A stretch of DNA of 64,000 nt, taken from the NCBI RefSeq assembly GCF_946893725.1, contig NZ_CAMPPE010000004.1, positions 62,001 through 126,000 of the forward strand, in the 5' to 3' direction. The notes beneath the pieces were generated by a model that saw only the letters and a program-made list of their open reading frames with translations, ran no database searches and was not told where the DNA came from. A program made the translations under genes and the position numbers. The stretch's first letter is position 1. Every line of letters starts with the position of its first letter. Below are positions 9,127 to 17,476 of this stretch, one piece after another. The DNA is from Anaerococcus sp. Marseille-Q5996 (GTDB taxonomy: Bacteria; Bacillota; Clostridia; Tissierellales; Peptoniphilaceae).

Positions 9127-9887
9127 TGAGATTAATAGATTCACACTGCCACCTTACCGATGAGGCATTTGATGATGACAGGTTATTTATTTTAAATGAC
9201 CTGTCTAATTTTGGTCTAAAGGCAATCATAAATCCTGCTACAAATATAGCTGATAGCAAAATGGCAATAGAACTTGCTGAAAAATACGACAATTTTTATG
9301 CAATGGCAGGCATCCATCCAGAAGAAGTTGATGATATTACTGATAAAGATTTGGAAGAATTGGAAAGTCTTGCCACAAATGAAAAAGTAATAGCAATTGG
9401 CGAGATAGGCCTAGATTATTATTGGAAAGATGATAATAAGAAAAAACAAAAAGAAATATTTATCCACCAATTAGAGCTAGCCAGAAAACTAGAAAAGCCA
9501 GCAGTAATCCATGTAAGAGACTCCAAGGATGATGTGATTGAAATCTTAAAGGACTACCAAGACTTAAAAATTCAAATCCATTGCTTTTCAGATGACCTAG
9601 AAACTTTAGAAAAATATATGCAAATGGAATTTTTTATTTCAATAGGTGGAGTAGTTACCTTTGATAATGGTATAAATGAACAAAATGCAGCAAGAAATGT
9701 GCCGATCGAAAGACTAATGCTAGAAACAGATAGTCCATACCTAACTCCAGACCCATATCGTGGCCTTCGAAACGATCCTAGACGAGTGGTTGAAGTTGCA
9801 AGAAAAGTAGCTGATCTTCGCGATATGAAAATGGACAAGCTTGCCAAAAGGACCTACAACAATACCAAGGAGTTTTTTAATTTATGA
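9126..9887 (+). CDS. tatD: TatD-family metal-dependent hydrolase/DNase
   Basis: A 253-residue amidohydrolase-fold protein. It shows the metal-binding HxH near the N-terminus (DSHCHL), GIHPEE, the glutamate motif AIGEIGLDYYW, a second histidine set (VIHVRD, IQIHCFS) and the final aspartate motif LETDSPYL. The family hydrolyses DNA or related substrates with two metal ions; the exact substrate here is not shown. It overlaps metG by 1 base and rnmV by 4, so it is co-transcribed with them. Confidence 0.93.
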   Translation: MRLIDSHCHLTDEAFDDDRLFILNDLSNFGLKAIINPATNIADSKMAIELAEKYDNFYAMAGIHPEEVDDITDKDLEELESLATNEKVIAIGEIGLDYYWKDDNKKKQKEIFIHQLELARKLEKPAVIHVRDSKDDVIEILKDYQDLKIQIHCFSDDLETLEKYMQMEFFISIGGVVTFDNGINEQNAARNVPIERLMLETDSPYLTPDPYRGLRNDPRRVVEVARKVADLRDMKMDKLAKRTYNNTKEFFNL

Positions 9888-10414
9888 TAAAAGAAACCAT
9901 AGTTGTTGAAGGAAAAGATGATATAGCCAATGTAAAACGAGCTGTTGATTGTGAAATAATTGCTACAAATGGTCTTGCCTTTGGCAAAGAATTGATAGAC
10001 CGTTTAGAAAAAATAAATGAACGCACTGGCATAATAATCCTCACAGACCCAGACCATGCTGGCAAAAAAATTAGAGAAAAAATTGCAAGGCACATCCCAG
10101 ATGCCAAACACGCCTATATCGATAGAAAGCTAGCCATAAAGAAAAACGACTTGGGTGTAGAAAATGCAGAGCCACAAGTAATTATAGATGCCTTAAACAA
10201 TGCCAAGGCAGAAACAGTTGAAAAAAGAAATGAATTTGTAATGGCAGATTTGGTAAATAATGGACTTTCCATTGGCAAGGGTGCCAAAGAAAATAGGGAA
10301 AAACTTGGAGATATCTTAGGCATTGGTTATTATAATTCTAAGCAGCTTTTAAGCAAGCTAAATTCTTTTGCTATCAGCCGTGAGGAATTTGAAAGGGCGG
10401 TAGAAGCTTTATGA
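9884..10414 (+). CDS. rnmV: Ribonuclease M5
   Basis: A 176-residue Toprim-domain nuclease that matures 5S rRNA. It has the Toprim glutamate (VVEGKDDI, residues 7-14) and the DxD motif (ILTDPDHAGKKIR). The C-terminal half matches the RNA-binding region of RNase M5. Length and position between tatD and rsmA are standard. It overlaps both neighbours by 4 bases (ATGA). Confidence 0.93.
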   Translation: MIKETIVVEGKDDIANVKRAVDCEIIATNGLAFGKELIDRLEKINERTGIIILTDPDHAGKKIREKIARHIPDAKHAYIDRKLAIKKNDLGVENAEPQVIIDALNNAKAETVEKRNEFVMADLVNNGLSIGKGAKENREKLGDILGIGYYNSKQLLSKLNSFAISREEFERAVEAL

Positions 10415-11247
10415 AAAAACTATATTCACCGAAGGTAGTTCGAGAGATTATCGACCTATATGATTTTAAATTCAAAAAATCCCTTGGCCAAAACTTTTTG
10501 ATAGATAAAAATTTTGTAGATAAGATTGTCGATGCGGCAGAGATTGAAAATCAAAATGTCCTAGAAATAGGTCCTGGTATAGGAACTATCACCTATGAGA
10601 TGGCAAAGCTTGCTAAAAAAGTTGTGGCCATAGAGATTGACCAAACGTTGATACCTATTTTAGAAGAAAACCTAGGGGAATTTGAAAATGCAAAAGTCAT
10701 CAATGAGGATATTTTAAAGGTTGACCTTAAAAAATTAGTAGAAGAAGAATTTAATGGAGAAAGCTTTAAGGTGGTTTCAAATCTTCCTTACTATATCACA
10801 ACCCCAATCATTGAAATGCTAATAACAACAGGAATTGCTTGTGAAGATATGACAATCATGGTTCAAAAGGAAGTAGCCGAGCGCATGGTTGCAAGTGAAT
10901 CTGATAAAGAGTATAGTTCTCTTTCGGTATTTATAAAATTTTACACTGATGCAAAAGTAGTCATAAACCTACCAAAATCAGTATTTATGCCCCAACCGAA
11001 GATTGATTCAACTATATTAAATCTAAAATTGAGGCTTTATGATGATAAGGTTAATCAGGATATGCTCTTTAAGCTAGTAAGAGCAGGCTTTAACAAAAGA
11101 CGAAAGACTATCCTAAATTCCTTATCTGATGTAGTGGCTAAGGATGATTTGAAATTAGCCTTTGAGAAGCTAAATTTAGCAGAAAATCTAAGGGCAGAAA
11201 ATTTATCCTTAGATGATTATATAAGTTTAGCCAATGAATTGTCTTAA
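10411..11247 (+). CDS. rsmA: 16S rRNA dimethyladenosine transferase (KsgA)
   Basis: A 278-residue SAM-dependent enzyme that dimethylates two adjacent adenosines near the 3' end of 16S rRNA during 30S assembly. It has the entry motif KSLGQNFLID, the SAM motif VLEIGPGIGTIT, the acidic EID that follows it, and the catalytic NLPYYITTPI motif. A C-terminal helical domain with FNKRRKTILNSL follows. It is the last gene of the overlapping metG-tatD-rnmV-rsmA set. No terminator is obvious before the glutaredoxin-like gene 42 bases downstream. Confidence 0.96.
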   Translation: MKKLYSPKVVREIIDLYDFKFKKSLGQNFLIDKNFVDKIVDAAEIENQNVLEIGPGIGTITYEMAKLAKKVVAIEIDQTLIPILEENLGEFENAKVINEDILKVDLKKLVEEEFNGESFKVVSNLPYYITTPIIEMLITTGIACEDMTIMVQKEVAERMVASESDKEYSSLSVFIKFYTDAKVVINLPKSVFMPQPKIDSTILNLKLRLYDDKVNQDMLFKLVRAGFNKRRKTILNSLSDVVAKDDLKLAFEKLNLAENLRAENLSLDDYISLANELS

Positions 11248-11289
11248 TTGGGTATAAGTAATTAAGTAAATGAAAGTAAGGAGATACAA

Positions 11290-11520
11290 ATGGCAGATAT
11301 TAAAGTTTATACATCAAATACTTGTGTTTTTTGTAAAGCAGCGAAACAATATTTCAATGACAATAATATTGACTTTACAGAATTAAACATAGACGAAAAT
11401 CCAGATGCAGTAGAATACCTAGTATCAAAAGGATACAGAGGAGTTCCTGTAATTAACATCGATGGCGAAGACATCATAGGATTTGATAAACCAGCTATTG
11501 AAGCAAAACTTGGTTTATAA
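11290..11520 (+). CDS. Glutaredoxin-like redox protein
   Basis: A 76-residue thioredoxin-fold protein with a redox-active CVFC (residues 12-15) and the cis-proline region GVPVINIDGEDIIGFD. Length and motif match the small glutaredoxin/NrdH/YruB group, which takes electrons from thioredoxin reductase or low-molecular thiols. Partner unknown: no ribonucleotide reductase gene is nearby. AAGGAG precedes the ATG. A bidirectional terminator follows. Confidence 0.9.
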   Translation: MADIKVYTSNTCVFCKAAKQYFNDNNIDFTELNIDENPDAVEYLVSKGYRGVPVINIDGEDIIGFDKPAIEAKLGL

Positions 11521-11530
11521 GAAAAATAAG

Positions 11531-11554
11531 AGAGGGCATAAAGCCCTCTTTTTA
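11531..11554. terminator. Bidirectional terminator, glutaredoxin-like gene and lipoprotein gene
   Basis: Stem AGAGGGC (11531-11537) and GCCCTCT (11543-11549), followed by a T run on the right and preceded by an A-rich run on the left. It serves both converging genes. Confidence 0.85.
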
Positions 11555-11568
11555 AATGCAAATTATTT

Positions 11569-12201
11569 TTATTCATAAGTAGATAAACTTTCATTTGGTA
11601 TTATCTCGACTCCAGCAATTTTTCCCTGGTACATAGTAAAAATCGCCACATATTTGCCGTTTAAATACATATAGTATTGGTCGTTTTGGGCATCTTTGGT
11701 ATTTTGCCTTAGTTCTATGATTTCCTTATCTGGAACTTTTGCTTCTATATCATAAAGAGCATCACCAAATTTTATCTCACCTAAGGCAAAGTCCATATTT
11801 GCTAGTTCAATGTTTGAAATTTCAATATAATTTATGGGAGCATCCAGGATATCTATGTCAGACCCGCTATTATTTGTCGCTTTTACAAAGATTTGATTGT
11901 CATCTTTTTTTAGGAAAATATCGGCGGTTTTGCCAGCAGGTATTGTTTCTAAATTTTCCTTTTGGGCCTCTCCGTCTATGGCAGCGCTGTAATCAAAGCC
12001 ATTTTGAACAAATCGTCCCACATTTGGTGGAAATGTGTAGCCAAAGCCATCTAATTTAAAATCGCCTTCTATATTTTTTCTGCTATTTTCATCGGCAATA
12101 TCTATATTTTTTTGCAAAGAAAAATTCTCATACATAAAGTCCTGGGCTTCTTGGCAGGAACTAAGAGATAGGGCCATCAGTATTATCAAAAGTATTTTCA
12201 T
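11569..12201 (-). CDS. Secreted lipoprotein of unknown function
   Basis: A 210-residue protein with a short signal peptide and lipobox LSSC (residues 13-16), so it should be lipid-anchored outside the membrane. The mature part looks like a small beta-rich domain repeated in outline: a TIPAGKTADIFLKKDDNQ segment, then ISNIELANMDFALGEIKFGD. No enzyme motif is seen. It is transcribed divergently from ilvA and is monocistronic. Confidence 0.75.
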   Translation of the reverse strand: MKILLIILMALSLSSCQEAQDFMYENFSLQKNIDIADENSRKNIEGDFKLDGFGYTFPPNVGRFVQNGFDYSAAIDGEAQKENLETIPAGKTADIFLKKDDNQIFVKATNNSGSDIDILDAPINYIEISNIELANMDFALGEIKFGDALYDIEAKVPDKEIIELRQNTKDAQNDQYYMYLNGKYVAIFTMYQGKIAGVEIIPNESLSTYE

Positions 12202-12253
12202 ATTCTCTCCTTATTGCTTTAATTATATCAAGATTTTTGGAATTATAAAACTG

Positions 12254-12282
12254 TTTAATATTTGTGAAAAAATTGTTATAAT
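12254..12282 (+). promoter_or_regulatory. Candidate promoter of ilvA-murE operon
   Basis: TTTAAT (12254-12259), 17-base spacer, TATAAT (12277-12282), followed by a 23-base leader and the ribosome binding site AAAGGAAG before the ilvA ATG. Confidence 0.55.
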
Positions 12283-12305
12283 CAACTATAGAAAGGAAGT
12301 GTGCT

Positions 12306-13490
12306 ATGTTTGATTTTACAAGTGCTAAAAAGAGACTAGATGAGGTCGTTAGACCAACTCATTTGATTTATTCAGAATACTTTTCCGACCTTGCTTCTAA
12401 TAACGTTTACATAAAGCCTGAAAATATGCAAAAAACTGGGTCTTTTAAGATTCGCGGAGCCTATAATAAACTATCAAAACTAGATGAGAATTCCAAAGAA
12501 GTAGGCATTATCACAGCATCTGCCGGCAATCACGCCCAAGGAGTGGCTTATTCTGCAAACAAACTAGGCATCAATGCTACAATCTGTATGCCAGAACAAA
12601 CTCCCATGATAAAGGTAGATGGTACTTTAAAATACGGGGCAAATGTAGTTTTATACGGAGAGAACTTCGATGCCTGCAAAGACCATGCTATAAAACTTGC
12701 TGAGGAAAACGGATATACTTTTATACCTCCCTTTGATGATTTGGATGTTATCGAGGGTCAAGGAACTATTGGCCTTGAAATAATAGATGAACTTGAATAT
12801 GTAGATTATGTCATCGTTCCAGTTGGTGGGGGCGGACTTATCGCAGGAGTTGCAAAGTGTATTAAACAAATCAGCCCACTTATCAAAGTCATTGGAGTTG
12901 AGCCATATTCAGCCCGTTCTATGCAAGAGTCTGTCAAAAAAGGTAAGATAATTAAGTTAGAAGGTGTTGATACAATTGCAGATGGTACAGCCGTTGCAGA
13001 AGTGGGATCATACACATACGACATTGCCAAAGACTATGTAGATGACTGGATAACAGTAACTGATGAAGAAATTCTCATGGCCTTTATAAGCCTAATGGAA
13101 AAACATAAGTTAGTTGCAGAGCCATCTGGCGCCCTAAGTCTGGCTGCCCTTAATAAACTTAATTTTTATAACAAAAATGTAGTTTCTATTATAAGTGGGG
13201 GCAATATCGATATGAGTTTTATCTCCCAACTTATCAATCGTGGACTATACGAAACTGGCCTCATTACCCGTATTAACGTGGAAGTGCCAAATATACCAGG
13301 CAAACTCCAATCCTTATTGGCAGATATTGCCTATACCAAGGCAAATGTCATATCAATAGACCATGACAGCCTAAAAGAAGCCAGCAGATTTAAAAATATA
13401 AATGTTGAAATCACCTTAGAAACAAACGGCCCAGACCATGTCAAAAAAATCCACGATGTCATAGCTAAGAAAGGATACATAATACATTGA
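12306..13490 (+). CDS. ilvA: Threonine ammonia-lyase
   Basis: PLP enzyme converting threonine to 2-oxobutanoate and ammonia. The 394 residues have the PLP lysine at K48 (KTGSFKIRGAYNK), the phosphate-binding glycine loop VPVGGGGLIAG and a C-terminal ACT-like domain from about residue 320. The length fits the medium form, intermediate between catabolic TdcB and long biosynthetic IlvA. In a fermenting anaerobe a catabolic role is likely; no isoleucine genes are next to it. It overlaps murE by 4 bases. Confidence 0.93.
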   Translation: MFDFTSAKKRLDEVVRPTHLIYSEYFSDLASNNVYIKPENMQKTGSFKIRGAYNKLSKLDENSKEVGIITASAGNHAQGVAYSANKLGINATICMPEQTPMIKVDGTLKYGANVVLYGENFDACKDHAIKLAEENGYTFIPPFDDLDVIEGQGTIGLEIIDELEYVDYVIVPVGGGGLIAGVAKCIKQISPLIKVIGVEPYSARSMQESVKKGKIIKLEGVDTIADGTAVAEVGSYTYDIAKDYVDDWITVTDEEILMAFISLMEKHKLVAEPSGALSLAALNKLNFYNKNVVSIISGGNIDMSFISQLINRGLYETGLITRINVEVPNIPGKLQSLLADIAYTKANVISIDHDSLKEASRFKNINVEITLETNGPDHVKKIHDVIAKKGYIIH

Positions 13491-14914
13491 CCTTTGATAG
13501 TTTAGTAAAACAAATTGACTATATAGATATAAAAAAACAAAATGATGAAGAAATAAAAAATATAACAAACAACTCAAATTTAGTAGAGCAAGGTGATATA
13601 TTTGTAGCGGTTGCAGGCACTCTAAATGATGGCCACCAATATATCGACCATGCCATAGAAAATGGTGCAAAAACCATAGTTTATCAAAATGACATAGACT
13701 TTAAAGATGGGATAAACTATATAAAAGTAGCTGACAGTAGATATGCCCTATCTGATATTTCAAATATCCTAGAAGATTTCCCATCTAAGAAGATGACAGT
13801 TGTTGGAGTGACAGGTACAAATGGCAAGACTACTACTGCCACTACCATTTATTATTTGATGAGAGAAATCTATGGCAATGCTACAAATATCGGTACAGAC
13901 GGCACTTTCATTGGAAATGAACGCTCTGATACATCCAACACTACACCAGATATTTATATTCTAAATAAGATTTTTAATCAGAGTTTAGAAAAAAATATAG
14001 ATCATGTAGTACTTGAAGCATCAAGCCATGGCCTAGTTCAAAACCGCCTAAATGGAATTGACTTTGACTATGGGATATTTACAAATCTTTCTACAGAACA
14101 CTTAGACTACCACAAAACGATGGATGAGTATTTTGTAGCGAAGATGATACTTTTAGATCATGCAAAGAATAAAATTGTAAATCTAGATGATTCTTACGGC
14201 AAAAAAGCCAAAGAAAAATTCCCGGATGCCATTAGCTTTGGAAAAGAAAGTGGGTCTGATTATAGGGCTACTGATATAGTAAAAAATGAAAAAACTACTG
14301 TTTTTAAAGTAAATGGAGTAGATTTTACTATAAATTCCATTGCAGATTATGAGATTTATAATAAACTTGCAGCAATTGCAACTTTAAATAATATGGGAGC
14401 TAGCCTTAAAGAAATTTCTGAAAAATTAAAAGTATTTAAGGGATTGCCATCTAGATTTCAATATGTAGAAAATGATTTAGATAAAAATATAATCATAGAC
14501 TTTGCCCACACACCAAGGGCCTTTGAGGCTATTTTTGAATCCATACCAAAAGATGTAAAAACCTATGCAGTTTTTGGCATAAATGGTGACAGAAATACAG
14601 AATTTAGAAGACTTATAGGCAATGCCTGTGCAAAAAATAATGTTTTTGCAGTAATTACTACAGATGATCCAAAATTTGACAATTATGAGCACATCACAGA
14701 TGAGATTGCAGCTGGCATTGATGAACTTGGTGGAGACTACGAGAGAATAGAAGACCGCTTAGAAGCTATGACCTTTGCTATAAAAAAAGCAAATCCGGGA
14801 GACTATATCCTTATGCTTGGCAAGGGCGAAGAGCATTTTATGAAATATCACGGCAATGAAAAAACTCCATATAACGAGATGGAAACAGTCCAAAAGGCTA
14901 TAAAAAACCAATGA
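13487..14914 (+). CDS. murE: UDP-MurNAc-tripeptide synthetase (MurE)
   Basis: ATP-dependent ligase adding the third amino acid to UDP-MurNAc-L-Ala-D-Glu in the cytosol. The 475 residues contain the Mur ligase P-loop VTGTNGKTTT, the central-domain motif LEASSHGL, TNLSTEHLDYH, and the C-terminal domain with FGINGDR and DDPK. Diaminopimelate enzymes carry DNPR at this place, so this one more likely adds lysine or ornithine. The start is a TTG overlapping the ilvA stop (TTGA), with AAAGGA upstream. It is odd to find it in an operon with threonine lyase rather than a mur cluster. Confidence 0.93.
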   Translation: MTFDSLVKQIDYIDIKKQNDEEIKNITNNSNLVEQGDIFVAVAGTLNDGHQYIDHAIENGAKTIVYQNDIDFKDGINYIKVADSRYALSDISNILEDFPSKKMTVVGVTGTNGKTTTATTIYYLMREIYGNATNIGTDGTFIGNERSDTSNTTPDIYILNKIFNQSLEKNIDHVVLEASSHGLVQNRLNGIDFDYGIFTNLSTEHLDYHKTMDEYFVAKMILLDHAKNKIVNLDDSYGKKAKEKFPDAISFGKESGSDYRATDIVKNEKTTVFKVNGVDFTINSIADYEIYNKLAAIATLNNMGASLKEISEKLKVFKGLPSRFQYVENDLDKNIIIDFAHTPRAFEAIFESIPKDVKTYAVFGINGDRNTEFRRLIGNACAKNNVFAVITTDDPKFDNYEHITDEIAAGIDELGGDYERIEDRLEAMTFAIKKANPGDYILMLGKGEEHFMKYHGNEKTPYNEMETVQKAIKNQ

Positions 14915-16119
14915 AAATTTTAGTGATTGGGGCAGGAGTAGCTGGTCTATTTTTTGCTTCCTTTATGGACAAACACGATGTCGCAGTTATAGAAAAAAAT
15001 GAATTTGCAGGTAGAAAACTTCTAGCTACTGGCAATGGACGTTGCAATTTTACCAACCTTAACTTTTCATCAGACAATTTTAAGGCAAACAATGATCAAC
15101 TTATAAACCATACTATTAAGTATTTTACCAACCAAGATTTGATAGAATATTTTAAGGAAATTGGAATTGCAACTACAAATCTACCATCAGGCAGGTGCTA
15201 TCCCAAGACTATGAGTGCTAAAACTGTCAGAGATTCTCTATTTTTGGCAGCAGAGGATAAGGCAAAATTTATATTTAATGAAGAAGTCACAAAAATTGAC
15301 TTTAAAAATAAAAAAGTAAAAACCAATACAAAAACATATTCATATGACAAATTAGTAATAGCAAGTGGGGGCATAACTTTAAAAAATTCGGGATCAGACG
15401 GTAAGATTTTTGATTTGATAAAAAATCAAATTCCTCTTACAGATATGACCTATGCCATAACAAATTATGAGACCCGTCAGAAACTTTCAAAAAAAGCCAA
15501 GGGAACAAAGGTTACTGCAAAAGCAAGTTTATATGTAGATGATAAATTTATTAAAGCATCTACTGATGATGTGATTTTTCAAGACTACGGGCTAACAGGA
15601 ACAGCAATTTTAGATATTTCAATTGACCTATCAGAAAGTTTATCTTATAAAAAGTCCTCTCATATATATATAGACTTTTTCCCAGAATATTCCCGAGAAG
15701 ACTTTATAGATTATCTGGCAAGCCTTATAAATAAATTTGCTAAAAGGCCTATAAAAGATATACTAATTGGTGTGATCAATGAAAAATTAATCGATGATAT
15801 TCTAAGAATTTCAAAGATTAAGCCTTTCAAAAAGGGTTTTGAAATCGATAATAGGGACTTTGATAAGCTAGTAAATACTCTAAAGTCGCTAAGATTTGAA
15901 GTAATAGACATACATGATAGACAAAATGCCCAAGTCACTCTTGGTGGAGTGGATAGCAATTTTATAAATCCTAAAACTATGGAATCTACAAAGATTAGGG
16001 ATGTGTTTTTTATAGGAGAATGCCAAGATGTAGCTGGTGATTGCGGAGGATATAATATTTCCTGGGCAGCCTCCACAGCAAAAGTGGCCAGCGATTATTT
16101 AAGGAGCTTAGATGTTTAA
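14911..16119 (+). CDS. HI0933-family flavoprotein (NAD(P)/FAD oxidoreductase)
   Basis: A 402-residue flavoprotein. The N-terminal dinucleotide fold GAGVAGLFFASF is followed by the family block GRKLLATGNGRCNFTN, and the C-terminal FAD motif FIGECQDVAGDCGGYNISWA closes the fold. This is the widespread HI0933/YhiN family (also called BaiN-like), whose substrate is mostly unknown. It overlaps murE by 4 bases and the next gene by 8. Confidence 0.9.
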   Translation: MKILVIGAGVAGLFFASFMDKHDVAVIEKNEFAGRKLLATGNGRCNFTNLNFSSDNFKANNDQLINHTIKYFTNQDLIEYFKEIGIATTNLPSGRCYPKTMSAKTVRDSLFLAAEDKAKFIFNEEVTKIDFKNKKVKTNTKTYSYDKLVIASGGITLKNSGSDGKIFDLIKNQIPLTDMTYAITNYETRQKLSKKAKGTKVTAKASLYVDDKFIKASTDDVIFQDYGLTGTAILDISIDLSESLSYKKSSHIYIDFFPEYSREDFIDYLASLINKFAKRPIKDILIGVINEKLIDDILRISKIKPFKKGFEIDNRDFDKLVNTLKSLRFEVIDIHDRQNAQVTLGGVDSNFINPKTMESTKIRDVFFIGECQDVAGDCGGYNISWAASTAKVASDYLRSLDV

Positions 16120-17404
16120 AATAAGTAGAGAATTAAATGAAATGAAATATAATGGCGAGTCAATCAAACTTGCCATCATGGGTGCTGGCAAAATGGGAAC
16201 AAGCCTTATTTCCCAACTTGCAAATATAGATGCTATGGAAGTAAAGCTTGTTATTGACCGTACTCCACAAAAGGCAATCGAAGCTTTGAAAAAAGCTGGT
16301 GTTGCTGAGGATAAAATCATATACACGGATGACTATAACGAGGGTTATGAAATCTTAGAAAAAGGCTATGTTTGTGTTTCTACAAACTATAGACTATGCT
16401 ACAAGCTTTTACAAATAAATGCTGTCCTAGATTGTTCAGGCAATCCATCTTTTGGTGCAGTTATTGCCAGAAAAACTATCCAATACCACAAACACATGAT
16501 TTCCTTTAATGTGGAGTGCGAAGCTACAGTTGGCCCGGTTTTACACGATATGGCTAAAAAAGCAGGAGTAGTTTATACAGGAATTCTAGGTGATGAACCG
16601 GGTGCGATAATTGATCTTTGCGAAAATGCCTTTGGTATGGGTCTTGATGTCCTAGTAGCTGGAAAGGGTAAAAACAACAGACTTGATGAGTACGCAACAC
16701 CAGAAAGCTTAAAAGAAGAAGCAAAAGAGAAAAAACTCTCAGCAAAAATGCTAACAAGCTTTGTAGATGGTACAAACACCATGATTGAGCTTACTAGCGT
16801 ATGCAATGCCCTAGGATTTTTGCCAGACACATTTGGCTGCCATGGCATAGCTTCAAGTCCTGAGACAGCAGTAGAAGATTTTAAACTAAAACAAGATGGC
16901 GGAAACCTTGATAATTATAAGGTTGTTGAGTTTTCAACAGGCATGGCGCCAGGAGTATTTATCATAGTAACAAGTGATAAAGAAGATGTACGTGACCTTA
17001 TGAAATTTTTAGGATTTGGAGATGGTCCAAACTATCTAATGTATAGACCATATCACCTAACAAGTCTTGAAGCGCCAATTACAATATTTAAGGCAGTTGT
17101 AGAGAATGAAGCAACAATAGCCCCAATCCAAGGCCAAGTAGCAGATACAGTTACAATTGCAAAAAGGGACATCAAAAAAGGCGAGACCCTAGATGGTATA
17201 GGCAGCGAAAAAGTATACGGAAAGATAACCAGCCATACTAGGTCTATAAAAGAAGACCTACTACCAATAGGGATGATAACAGAAAAAACAGTTGCAACAG
17301 TTGACATTCCAAAAGATACATTAATTGATATGACAATGGTAGAAGTAGATGATAGGGCAACTGTAACAAGACTTAGAAGAAGACAAAATTCAATGAAATT
17401 GTAA
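16112..17404 (+). CDS. Homoserine-dehydrogenase-like oxidoreductase with SAF domain
   Basis: A 430-residue protein. An N-terminal Rossmann fold (IKLAIMGAGKMGTSLI, residues 19-34) with the DCSGNPSFGA block binds NAD(P). The middle resembles homoserine-dehydrogenase-like enzymes (GDEPGAIIDLCENAF). The C-terminal 90 residues (from about residue 345) look like an SAF domain, the type seen in sugar-acid dehydratases and antifreeze-like proteins. The substrate is unknown, and genuine homoserine dehydrogenase activity is doubtful because the usual C-terminal ACT domain is absent. It ends the ilvA operon and is followed by a strong terminator. Confidence 0.8.
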   Translation: MFKISRELNEMKYNGESIKLAIMGAGKMGTSLISQLANIDAMEVKLVIDRTPQKAIEALKKAGVAEDKIIYTDDYNEGYEILEKGYVCVSTNYRLCYKLLQINAVLDCSGNPSFGAVIARKTIQYHKHMISFNVECEATVGPVLHDMAKKAGVVYTGILGDEPGAIIDLCENAFGMGLDVLVAGKGKNNRLDEYATPESLKEEAKEKKLSAKMLTSFVDGTNTMIELTSVCNALGFLPDTFGCHGIASSPETAVEDFKLKQDGGNLDNYKVVEFSTGMAPGVFIIVTSDKEDVRDLMKFLGFGDGPNYLMYRPYHLTSLEAPITIFKAVVENEATIAPIQGQVADTVTIAKRDIKKGETLDGIGSEKVYGKITSHTRSIKEDLLPIGMITEKTVATVDIPKDTLIDMTMVEVDDRATVTRLRRRQNSMKL

Positions 17405-17407
17405 TAA

Positions 17408-17439
17408 AAAACGAAATGGATTTCCCATTTCGTTTTTTT
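17408..17439. terminator. Bidirectional terminator
   Basis: Stem ACGAAATGG (17411-17419) and CCATTTCGT (17425-17433), flanked by A-rich and T-rich runs that can extend the stem. It separates the ilvA operon from the converging FAD oxidoreductase gene. Confidence 0.88.
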
Positions 17440-17476
17440 ATTAGTTTATTTTGATAATAATTAAGTAAAAATTTAA

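Noticed and set aside
12240-12300. Possible Rex operator upstream of ilvA (TTTGTGAAAAAATTG)
   Set aside because: The second half-site does not form a palindrome with the first, and the sequence overlaps an ordinary -10 region.
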